64,000 nt of DNA from Sophora flavescens (lineage: Eukaryota > Streptophyta > Magnoliopsida > Fabales > Fabaceae). The position numbers were made by a program, and so were the translations under genes. The notes below the pieces were generated by a model. That model was not told where the DNA came from and ran no database searches. It was given only the letters and a program-made list of their open reading frames with translations. The stretch lies in assembly GCA_030762895.1 (NCBI GenBank), contig CM061067.1, positions 103,821,888 through 103,885,887 on the forward strand, given 5' to 3'. Below are positions 35,801 through 47,800 of this stretch, in pieces; the stretch's first letter is position 1; the number at the start of each line of letters is the position of its first letter.

Positions 35801-38800
35801 CCCATTTACAACCAATTGCCTGCCTATGAGATGTCAAATCAGTAAGGGTCCATGTACCATTAGCTATAAGTGCATCATATTCAAATTGCATTGGCCTGTT
35901 TCCACTGAGGAACAGCTAAGGCTTGCTTAGGGCTGGTAGGTTCTGCTTGTGCTAAGAGAACAGTGGAACCATGACTAGTGTGAACCCAAGACTTAGACCT
36001 AGTGACCATAGGATGAATATTAGTGTACTGGGATGGGACAGCTAAAGGAGAGGAGGAAGGAGAAGCTGTAGATATTCAGGTGTTAAACCAGAATGAAGAG
36101 AGGGAAGGAGAGGAGACTCGGACTGGACAGGTGATCAACGAGGGGACTGAGGACAGACCTAAAGAGGAGTGAGACTCGGAGTAGTAGCTGAGGGAATAGG
36201 ACCAGAAAAGTGGACTGCGGTATGACACTTGGAGGGATGGGACAGCTGGGATGCTCATGAATATGCGGTACACTAGGCTGTGTAGCTGATTGGACAGATT
36301 TAGAAAATGGGAATTTAAACTCATCAAACTGTACATCTTTTGATATATATATATATAGAGAGAGAGAGAGTTATGTTTGTTGAACACATATGGTGTCCCC
36401 TTTGTTTTTTTGTGGTATTCTTGAAACACGTGTATACAGAGATGATAAAAGTGAGATAGAAACAAAAACATACGGTGTCACATATGATGTCTAACTTTTG
36501 TGTTCAAATAACACAACTCATAAATATAACCTGCCTTCTTTAGACAAGCATTTATACCCCTTATGAGATGAAGAGTATCCAAATAAGGTACAATCACAGA
36601 ACTCGAGCTCAAGTTAGTTCTTATTATATGGGCATAGGCATGGATAGCACGCACAGCCAAAAACCCAAAGAAAAGAATAGTCAGGGGCTGACTAGTATAG
36701 AACAAAATATGGGGATTGATTTGCCGAAGTGGGAATAGGGAGTATGTTAATAAGAAAAACAGCAGTAGTGATTGCATGCTCCCAGTACTGCATAGGGAGG
36801 GAGGCCTGAGCAAGTAAGGTAAGGCCAGTCTCAACAATATGCATGTGCTTTTGCTCAACACTCCCAGTTTGATGGTGAGTGTGAAAGCAGATAACACAGT
36901 GAATAATCCCCAAATCAGAAAGAAACTTAGTGATAAACTTATAGTTATTGGCGTTATAACGTCATTTGTTGGAGTTAAAGTACTGGGACCAAATTGAAAA
37001 TGATTGTTACGTGTAGGGACTGAATTCAACAAAAAAATTGTGTCATTCAATACGCATCCACATCATGATCCATGTCATTCATTTGTATCAGCATATGTGA
37101 CTACCGATGGATCAAGTAACAACAATTGTAACAAAGGCTGCTTTGATCCTATGTTGGTATGATTGATGGACCTAATTGGTAATAGATACAGTCGGTGATG
37201 ACAGTAATGTTGAGCTCATACGGTTATTTTTGCAATGCATAATTATAAGGTTACACATATAGTCCAAGTGGGAGATTGTTGGATCCTTAATCCAACATTG
37301 GCCTTATATGTGAATAATTATATATTGTGGACTGTAGCAAAAGGTTAAGCCCAATTAAAAGTGATCTCATAAGGTTTTGGTAACTCGGGCTTTAATGTAT
37401 CGAATAGGGTGTGGGCCTTTAATTTGTAGAGACTGAAGGATAGTTTCTATTTTAGCGATGGGCTAAATTAGAAATACAAGAAAGATAACCCTAGTGTTGT
37501 CTATATAAATAGGTCATGGTCCCCAGGTAACATGTATCATTCTTTTCTTTTCTGACATCCCATTATCAGAAAGTGACAGGTAGAAAGTTAAAGGGTTTCT
37601 GTCAAGAGGAACGTGTAGATCTGGAAGGCCAAACCGCACGGCTCTAAAGAGTAATTGTCATCATGAATTCAGGTATGCTTCCACATAATTTTCTAGTGAT
37701 TAACATGATTGATTCTGATTATAGGTGAAGGTTTTCACCAAAGGATTGTTCTAACAACTATAAAACCATACTACTTACTTACATCATTTCTAACATAAAT
37801 GATAAAAGAGTAAGGAATTTGTACCTTATGATAACTACTTTTTCCAAGAAAATTTGGCACCTGAAATTTTAGTAGTGTTCCAGATAAACTTCAAATCATT
37901 AACCATAGAGAAACTCGCACAAGCAAATACAGTCAAACAAATCAATGCAAAAATAAAAAAAATCAAGTGAATTATATTGTTCAACATTTCTAACTCATCC
38001 ACCTCACAGAAACACTCAAGCTTATGCCTTACTCACAGGTGGTGAGTCCTCTCAGTTTCTCAATCAGAGTTGTTACCCTGATTCAGGTGCCACACACCAT
38101 GTAACTCCGGATGCAGCGAATTTGGCAGATATGGTGTCTCTGCCAGGATCTGACCACATCCTTATGGGCATTGGGTAAGGTTTGTTTATCATCTCTATGG
38201 GTTCACTGTCCTTTCAATCAGCTTTCCAGCCACACACCACACTCCAACTCAAAAATCTTCTCATAGTTCCTTCTATAACCAAAATTTGGTTAAAGTTAAT
38301 CAATTTGCTAGGGACAACTCAGTTTTCTTTGAATTTCACCCTAATTACTGCATTGTTAAATCTCAGGCTTCCTCTGATTTTCTTTTGCGAGGAACAGTAG
38401 GGTATGATGGTCTCTATAAGTTTGATAGCATCCCACGTGTTCCAGGCATCAATGTCAAGTCTGCACCTCTTGCTCTTAGTCTTACTAGCAGTAACTCTAG
38501 TTTCACTTCCAATTGCATGCCCTCTGTTGTAAGTGATTCAATTACGTGTAATTCTGTACCTAAGCCTAGTCTAAATTATGTACAGCAGCCTCCTTCCAGT
38601 AATTCTATGTACAACAAGCCCCTTTTTTGTATCGACTGTGCCAATAGACTTGGGCATCCTCATCATGATGCCCTTAGGGTTGCTCTTCATACTTGTAATA
38701 TTTCTGTACCTTAAAACTACTTTTAATTCCTGTACTCTTTGTTGTTTAGACAAAGCCCATTTGATAGGTAGCCCTTATATGGTTAGTTAGTGAGTTAGTA

Positions 38801-41800
38801 AAAACTGATCAAATTAAGAGTGCATTTGTTATTGCTTATTTAGCTAAAAAAACATTTTTTTAACTGAATAATCATTTTTTAAACTTCTAGTGTGTTTGTC
38901 TTTGCTTTTGAAAATAATGAAAAGCAGAAAAAAAAATCATTTTCAGGGTTAAAATGAAAAACAACTTTCATTAGCTTTTGGAAAAAAAATCAGTTTTTAT
39001 AACTAAGTACTAACTACTGTTTAAAAAATTTATTTTTTTGATTGTAAACAAGCACAAATCTGCTTCTACTTTTCTTTAAAATCTCTAAAAATAATCACTA
39101 AATTATTTTGTATCAAAATCATTTATTTTTTAATCTTAAACAAACGGGCTCTAAATGCTGCAAAGTAGGGGAAAATTTAAGGGATAGACAAAGAAATATA
39201 ATTAGGTTTATTCATACCCAATATTACATTATATTAATCCCTTGCCCATGATCACTGCAAATATTCCCTTGGGTTTGGGAGGATGGGGTGGGATGGTTAG
39301 TACTTAGTAATGGAGTGGAATGGTACAAATCCTTTGACCCATTATTTGAGAGTTTTTTAAACAATGGAGTGGAATGGTTGGGGATGGAAAGCCAAACCAC
39401 TCCAAACCATCCAAAGCTCTATTTTTCATACCCTCCAATTTGGGAGGTTTGGGAGGGAACATTAAAAATCCCAAACAATGGAGTGGTATACTTTTACCAC
39501 TCCACTCCAAAACACTCCATGACTAACCATTCCACTCCATTCTCTCAAAAACTCCCAAACATAGCCTTATTCAAACAACTTACTTAGTTCAGATCACTGC
39601 TACAGAAACATAAAAAAGAACAGTTACCAGTGACTCCTTTGAGTAGTAGCTAATTTGAGGTAAAGCCAATACAGTTGTTGCAAACCAATTTGTAACCTTG
39701 TCAATAGTAAGCTCACCATCGAACCTAACATGGGAATAAATCGTGTATAGTAATATCATGCAGTATAATATGATTTATGCAAGAATTCTAAGTACACAAA
39801 ATAATAAACAATGTGCAACTGTCTGAGTTAAATGTAAATAACCCCCATTGAATAAAAAAATTACAAGATTGTAATTGCTTGTCCACAAACTCAGGTCTTA
39901 TAATAAAACTCACCTTTTCAAACAATTTGCAGCATAACATCCAGGAGGAATGGCAACAAGTGATGGAATTCCTGGATAAATTTTTTCAATACGTTAAGAC
40001 AAGCCACATGTGATCCTTCTCTCCAAAAATTTAAAACAGTCATTTAACTTTTAAGACAACATGTAATTGTAAATCAAGTAATATTACTGGCAATTTCTAG
40101 AACTTCACGTCACGCTTCTCAGAAAATGTATATCCAGTAAAATTATTCAGAGTCAGATGAATATATATCTACTTCTCATCGGAGACAGACCAATGCTGGC
40201 GGGTGATACACAAAACAATTTCTACTACTATACACATGCTTTAACTACCCTCCCGGCCCCCATTCTAGCAAAATTTTACCCCAGTAGAGGGTCTACTGGG
40301 CAAATTCAAAACTCTAACAATTCCAAATTCCCAATTTCTCTTCTCAAGTCTTCTTATCTGCAAACGGTAAAATCCCAATTTGCAGCATCAGCTAAATCAT
40401 CAATGAAAGTCTACGGTGATAGGTGGGATGTAGCTCTTGGGTGGTGAACAGTGACGAAGGACTTCTTTTCTCAGTCTTGCTGAACCCATTCTGAGCAGTG
40501 CACATAGTGTCATTGCCTGGTAAGCATTGCCGTTCCTTATTTAGTGTATGTGTATTGCTTCACAAAGAAGATATTAGTGGCTTTGTGGACTTGTAGCAGT
40601 GTGACATTGTCTTCCATCTTGTTGCCTGCTGAAATCATGGGTCATTTTAATTTTTGAAGATTATTTAATAGGTGAAAAGGTAGCCACTCTTTATTTTTAT
40701 AGGCAAATTTTAGAAGTTTTTGTTATGTTAATTTTTTTTCTCCTTTGTCAAGGTTTGAACCCTGGACCTCCAACTCCTTATACTCCCCCCAAAAAAGGTA
40801 GCCACTCTGTTTTGTTACATCTTATTGACTTTTTTACGGTGACTCATTATTAATTGTCTATGCAGTGCAAATACATCTATATATTATTTACTGAATTTAG
40901 AGTTCTTAGCCTATTGAAATTATGGTGTTCAAGAAGCTAAGGAGTGTGACTTGTTGTATTTTGTAGAAATTCAATTATGTAATCGTGTGTTCGATTGCAT
41001 ATTGGCTTTGCCCTCACTACTCAAAATTTTTGTTTCCATCGCTGCTTCAAGTTAAAAGTTAAGGGTCTGTTTGTTTTGTTTCCAATTTCCTGTTTTCAAA
41101 AGTAATTATAAAACTGCCACCTTGTTTTCATTTTGTTTCATGTTTTCAAATATTTGTAAAGGAAACACTGAAAACAACTTTTTTCTGTATAAATCTTTGG
41201 AAATAGGAAACAACATTAAAACAAGGTGGCAGTTTTATAATTATTTTGAAAAATAGGAAATGAAAACTGAAAACTGAAAACAAAGCAAACAGGCCCTAAA
41301 TTTTTCTTTCAGATCACTTATAAGGCCTAGACTCTCGTTAATATCGCGCGGAGTAGCGTAGAGGATCAGCACCTAGCCGCTACGGTGCTCGAATAGCATA
41401 GCGTTTTCTAATAGCGCCCGCTATAGCGGCTGGAATAGCGGGAAATAGCGACAATAGCGGCCGCTACAACAAAGTCTGTTAAGAATCCATTTTTACCCCT
41501 CCTCAAATGGGCATCTAACTGTCATATTTGGGGATATTGTCGATTCTACGATCATTTTGGGGGTATTGTCGGTTTTTCAAACCAAGGTTAATTAATTTTC
41601 ACCACTACCTCCTTCATATTTGATAGTTATTTTTTTAACTTTTGTTGTTAGTGACATGAATATTATAACTATGATTATTAATTATGAGTTTGTATTTGCA
41701 AATTTGGGTAGTCCGTTATGTTTTAGCATTCACATGTGTATATTTAATTTTTTAGCTTGTGTATATATACATTGCAATAGCGGCCATACTGTTCTCGCTA

Positions 41801-44800
41801 TCCCGCTATAGCGGTTTCTGGGGTTGGCCGCTATCCGGGATTGATAACTCTACATCATCTTGTATTGTTGGAATCAATCATCCACCGTCCAAAGTCATTA
41901 ATAGCTTTGTTGGAATCAACCATCCACTGTCCAAAAGTCATTACTAGTGTTGGAATCAATCATCCACCATCCAAAGTCATTAATAGCTTAGGAAATAACT
42001 ATTGTAATTAAAGATTCATGTATTTTCTAGGAACTTAGGAAATACCATACACTTGGGAATAGTTATTTATTTGTCTTATAATTATCAGTTGTATTTATTT
42101 TCTTCTAGTGTATAAATACAAGACCAATTTGCTATGTGTGATTTTAACACAAGCAATTTGGAAAACCTGTGTTCCTACTTTCAATTTGGTATCAGAGCTC
42201 CCGACCCTGGGAGTTACAGCCATGGAGACAAAGAAGCGACGACTTGAAGGGAAGTTGATTTACTTGGCACACACTAGATCAGATTTAGCATATGCAGTCA
42301 GTGTCGTGAGCCAGTTCATGCATGATCCAAGGGTGAGACACTTCAAGCTGTAGAATGCAGTATCTCAAAGCCACTCTGGGACTCTTGTTCAAAAGAGGTG
42401 GAAGCTTAACTATGGAGGCTTATACTGATGCAGATTATGCAGGTTCAGTGAATGATAGAAGGTCCACATCAGGCTATTGCACATTCTTGTGTGGGAACCT
42501 TGTTACATGGAGAAGTAAAATACATAATGTTGTTGCAAGATCAAGTGCAGAAGCCGAATTCCGAGCTATGGCTCAAGGAGTTTGTGAATTGTTATGGATG
42601 AAAATCATTCTTGGTTGATCTCAAGATTAAGTATGAAGCTCCAATGAAGCTCTTTTGTGATAACAAGTCAGCCATTAGCATTGTTCACAATCCAGTTCAG
42701 CATGATAGAACCAAACATATAGAGATTGACCGACACTTCATTAAAGAAAAACTTGATAGTGGACTGATTGCCACATCGTACGTCCCATTAGAACATCAAC
42801 TGGTTGATGTGCTAACCAAGGGTCTTCCTAAAGATAGGTTTCAAGATCTTACTTGTAAGCTAGGAATGATTGATATCCATTCTCCAGCTTGAGGGGGAGT
42901 ATTGGAATCAACCATCCACCATCCAAAGTCATTAACAGCTTTGTTGGAATCAACTATCCACCGTCCAAAGTCATTAATAGTGTTGGAATCAATCATCCAC
43001 CGTCCAAAGTCATTAATAGCTTAGGAAATAACTATTGTAATTAATTAGATTCATGTATTTTCTAGGAACTTCGAAATACCATACACTAGGGAAGAGTTAT
43101 TTATTTGTCTTGTAATTATCAGTTGTATTTATTTTCTTCTAGTGTATAAATACAAGACCTATGTGTTGTGTGTGATTTTAACACAAGAAATTCAGAAAAC
43201 CTGTGTTCCTACATTCAATTTGTATTTATCTTTAATCAACATAGGAAACCATCAATAAGAAATCTGTTATAAGTTACAACATAGGTATATGTAGACAAAT
43301 CCAGTTAACTGGTTTGCTGTAAGGAAATTCTCAGGAGTCTTTAACACAAATATACACACACATAAAACATACTCAGAAGTCAGAACTAACGGCAAATATG
43401 AAACTAGTCTGATCTACGTAAATCAGAAACAATCTTTAGGATGAATTTACAACTGTTAAGTTTTGTCAAGAATGCTCCTTATTTCTAGTTTCTAGGCCTT
43501 CATATTAGCCTGTTGTATTTACATAAATACCAGAAGTGTAAAACAAAACAACTACTTAAACACAGGCAATAGTTGTTCTGATAGAGATCCTGTAAGATAA
43601 AAAGAAATAAAAGGTAGAAAAAAGAAAATTGACGGTATTCAGCACATACCATTTCTGAAAAAAGGTTTTCCTGTTGATGTTTTATCAGCAAGGTATATGG
43701 CGAGTTCCGTCTCACCAAGTTCCACCATTCCAATATTTGCAACCGCATCCAACAAAGAAGCTGACCACAGAGAAATTAATCAAAACAATCATATCCTTAA
43801 AGTGGACATAACAAATGCTTGGATGCCATTTATATTGAATCCATAAACTAAAGAATAGCACATCATATATGTTATCTTTAATTCTCTTTATGGAAGGAAA
43901 CTGTACTGGACCAAATATTTTGTCAGAAGAACGCCTCCAATGAGAGAGAAAAGGGGGTGGTCAGAACTGCAAAATACACCAGAAACTAATAGCTTTATTG
44001 CCTTACTGTGAAACAAGCTTGCAAATTTCTTGTTTTTCCTGTGAGAATATTGTATTCTCTCTCCCTTCTCTAAACCATTAACATTTCCTTTCATCTACTT
44101 TTTAAGACAGGAATCGTTTCGTAACATTACCATCTAAAATTATCCACTAAATCAAGAAAATTAAATGCTATCAAGTAGAAACTGAAAATACTATTTCCAT
44201 ATACCACTGCAACATATCACATACACAATATATTTTTTATGCCAGAGTTCATATTCAAAAAACTTACCAATCGTATTCCAGAACTCAGAAAACTGAGCAC
44301 AACGCTTGCTCCCCAATGAATGTAACTGATCCAAATGCATTCAGCACATATATCGAGTCAGAAATTTTTAAATAATAAAATAGTTAAAGATTATGGAATA
44401 TGGTATCAGACAAGAATGGTGATACAAGTCTTTATAGGGAAGATCAATCAAATCTTTTTTTTAGAGTACAATGCCAAAAAGTGAACTTGGTGAAAAATGA
44501 AAACAATGCCTTCCCGATTTACAACTATGAACTTTCCATATCTTCAGAGTTCAGACAATATGTTGGGAAACAAATCATTTACCAACATATAGTTATGGTC
44601 TCGCAAATATTTCGACTTATTTCTGGTGAAATAATATTATGACAATAAAATGCATTCAATGGAAATTTCACATGGATTTTCCCCATCTTTATGTTTGAAG
44701 CAGTGTAGTCAAAGGTGCCGACAGGTGTTCCTAAAGCACTGAGCTGAGGTTCCAGAAGGGATCCACACCTCTTGTCAGCTATGGTGCTGCCTCTTCTTTG

Positions 44801-47800
44801 AGGCACACACCTCTAGCACCTTACACACACGTTTCTGGTTCAGGCAAGGCACATCTGCCTTATCATATTACTTTTGAAATCCCAAAAGTCCTAATCATCT
44901 AACATGCTAACTGTGATGCTAAAAGGAGTAAAATGTCATAACATTAAAAAATGTCGGGTTTGGGACTCTTAGCAGCAAGAAGTTCACTAATTGAATGGCC
45001 TTAAATCTTTTTACTTTTACTATGAATTCTATGCTTGGAAGTAAAAGGAGCATATGGAATGCATGTCTTAACACTGGCATGGAAGAGACATTTCGAGATC
45101 ACACCATATCACAAGACACACAATTTAGGTATCTTAGAACCATGATACAAAGTGATGGAGTAATAGAGGGATATGTAAATCATAGGATTAAAGCCGGGTG
45201 AATGAAATGGAGTAATGCTTCAAGTGTTATTTGTGAATGAAAGGTAGCTACCAAGCTAGAAGGAAAACTTACTATGCAGCCATAACCTGTGTTTCTTTAT
45301 GGTAGGTACAAAATGTTAGGCAATAAAGCGGGAAAAAACATAAGATAGGTGTGGCAAAGATGAGAATGTTGCATTGGAGGAGTAGACATGCAAGAAAAGA
45401 TAAGATCAATAATGAATGTATTAGAGGGAAAGGAGTAAAACCTATTGAGGAAAAGATGGTAGAATCACACCTAAGGTGGCTTGGACCTATGAGAAGAAGA
45501 CCAATGTAGAAGCCACAATTAGAAGAGTTGATAAGATGGAGAGTAGCCTAACAGCTAGAGGTAGAGGAAGACAAAAAACTCAAAACAAAACCATTAGAAA
45601 GGATTCAGATCTAATTGGCCGCTTCGAAGATTTTTATGATAAAATATTGGTGTCGCTTAATCAATTTAGCCAAACCCACCTAGTGACAAAAGGCTGTGTT
45701 TGTCGGTTGTTGGTCGGTTGGTTATGTTTGAGTAGATAATTGATATGGATTATTAATGCAAAATAGTCAAAATATTTTTCTTAATTTTCTAATATTAACA
45801 CCTTTCTTCAAGGAGGCATTCACTTTTTGGCGCATCTTGCCTCAAGCCATTAAACCCCCCTTGTGCATGCACCTTTGGCTTTTGGCTACCTTGGATTGAA
45901 AGTAAATCATACACAGTGCCTCTAAGATAGAATTTAGGTAAGACTGCATTTTATCTTGTTTAAGAAATTTAATTTAAAAAAACCTCCTTGTGACATGGCA
46001 ACAACTTTAACCATTGTGCCAAGGCTCCCCTTCACCAAGAAATGTGAAAAGACGAGAACAAAATTGAACATTCAACACAATTTCACAAACTTAAATTTTC
46101 ATTCAATTAAGTACAATTAAACTGAAAAGAATCCTAGTTTATGTTGTAATCATGGTCCTTTTGGAGATTATTAGTGGTCAAGTTAGTTCAATTATATAAC
46201 AACAAAGCCTTTTCCCACTAGGTAGGGTCAGCTACATGGATTAAACGATGTCATTGTATATTCTATCGTAAACCACGTCTTAAGAACTACCACTTATATC
46301 TGATGATAACAATAAATATAATGAAAGAAAATTAGACTGTGATCACGTAAGTTACTATATATCAGCATTATGACGCCGTATGATCCATGTAGCCGACCCC
46401 ACCTAGTGGGATAAGGCTTGGTTGTTGTTGTTGTTGTATTCAACACTGTATGTACCTGAATTAGCCATGGCTTTGCATCTGGAAATATGGACCGGAAGTC
46501 ACTTGCAGTTATGACTTTAGAAGAATGATCAATGGACCCTGAGAGGTAAAAAACGGTGCATGCATCAATGAAAGAGCTTCCCTGTCACAAATCCTTAAAG
46601 AAAAACCTCAACATAGGTTCCTATCAGTTATCATGGATGTCTTGACTAACCAGAAGAGGGTGCATCTAGTAAGGGGAAGTCCAATTCTGAAATATGTTTC
46701 CCAGCACAACGCTTGCTAGCACTCTTAACAATATGCTACCATCAAGAAATCATATCATTTAATAAAAAATAGATGACAGTAAGTCAGGGATAAGAGAAAT
46801 AATCATCGCACATATCTTACAAAAGAGACGAGTTTGGAAGATTGTAAAAGAAATTACTCACAAGATGTTCATCAATGCCAAATATGTCATAGTCTCTTTT
46901 CCATAAAGGATTTGTCAGCAACTCATAAGCATATCGAATCTGTAAATCATGCACTCAAAAAATAATGGCATAAACAAAACCATAGTAAATCCACAATACT
47001 TGTGCTGTGTCATAATGGACAAACATCAAAATCAAATGAGGACATGTGGTACATGAAACTATATTATTGTACGGAGATATACAGGAAAAAACACCAAATT
47101 ACAAATAAGAATATCATAGTTTCATCCCATGAATGCAGTTCTATGCCTATACAACATGTTTGTGAGTTATAATACACAGAACAGTTTAAGCGCATCAATT
47201 TCAGAAGAGTTAAACTGCATGCCAGGGTTCAAACTGGATGATTTAAAATTTTACAAAACAAGTAACATCAGGATATCCAATTGCCATACCACTGGCCTGA
47301 TTCTCGTTTGCTTTTAGCAGGAACTCTCCACAAACCAATATCATCATTTTCCAACTGACGGCCAAATTTAACAAGCAGGTAGAATTCAACTCCTAGCGAT
47401 TGTCTCTTCCTGCAGAAATTAACTAGTTTTTCCTACATTTTTTCCTACATGCGGATTCACACTAGGCTGGCATCACTGGCAAAGGCACTACTTCACCCTT
47501 GCTTTTTAAATTCTTGTACATAAACAAAGCTCTCCTTTTCCTCATATCATTTCTTCCATAATGTTTGCAACAAATTTTGAAGGCAGGTGCAGTTCACAAT
47601 GACGAGGCTGTAGCTTTAGATGTCTGACTTTATCAGATCCATTGCATTACAAAGATAATGATGGGATTCATATAAACTTCAAAAACTCTCTATTTAGACA
47701 AAACCATTTTAACTCAGCAGTCTCTAGTTTTTGACTTTAAGGAATAATAAAGCAAATTTATAGAATATGAATCAAAATGGTCTTAAGAAAATAAATCGAA

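Larger units (their letters stand above)
33715..36950 (-). mobile_element. Ty1/copia element (Retrofit/RE1-like), 5'-truncated, in intron 11
   Basis: Reading leftward: integrase remnant with HTHHQTGSVEQKHMHIVETG and LPMQYWEHA (near 36900-36700), RT with IDVNNAFLNGLLEEEF, GLNQAPRTWFERL and VNVDDIIVT (35687-35094), RNase H (YRSLAATTSEV near 34730, then YCDNISTVSLSHNS at 34308-34054). An LTR follows the TATGGGGGTG tract, starting TGTTAAGAGT at 33989. Several stops and frameshifts break it. Gag, protease and the 5' LTR are absent. Confidence 0.85.
24036..37860 (-). other. Exons 11-17: second thioredoxin-like part and lumenal region
   Basis: Exon 11 is 36 bases (12 codons). Exons 11-13 read VKVIFFSKTGERAAPFIRQA ... 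FGVESAPAIVFLKDPG, a second thioredoxin-fold pattern without cysteines. Exons 14-17 include CDPHGYSRAGYDTVIWYC, FAWLDGEKQMDYCQFYLG and DIPQLFVIRYLRN, a third possible thioredoxin-like unit. Conserved-looking Cys pairs occur here but no CXXC. Introns 11 and 15 are 6.8 and 3.6 kb because of retrotransposons. Confidence 0.7.
39628..46735 (-). other. Exons 5-10: thioredoxin-like domain
   Basis: Residues about 145-275: VITASDFRSIF, PWLIQLHSLGSKRCAQFSEFW, IGMVELGETELAIYLADK, then GIPSLVAIPPG with the cis-Pro place, and RFDGELTIDKVTNWF. This follows the PDI/thioredoxin order (beta-strand, active-site place, cis-proline, final helix). The active-site place has one Cys (SKRC) and no CXXC, so redox activity is unlikely. 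For exon 6 the acceptor CTCTCAG before GGTCCATTG is the one that keeps frame with exon 5. Confidence 0.75.

Noticed and set aside
39288..39587. Open frames on both strands rich in Trp, Gly and Pro
   Set aside because: They are produced by the repeated TGGAGTGG palindrome of a MITE.
44650..44985. A repeat resembling GGCACCTCGCCT-type elements
   Set aside because: Some similarity to 45800-45900 was suspected, but no inverted ends or TSD could be shown.
46538..46572. A longer exon 6 starting at the GACAG before GGAAGCTC
   Set aside because: With exon 5 ending in phase 1 it reads a stop within a few codons. The CTCTCAG acceptor keeps the frame.
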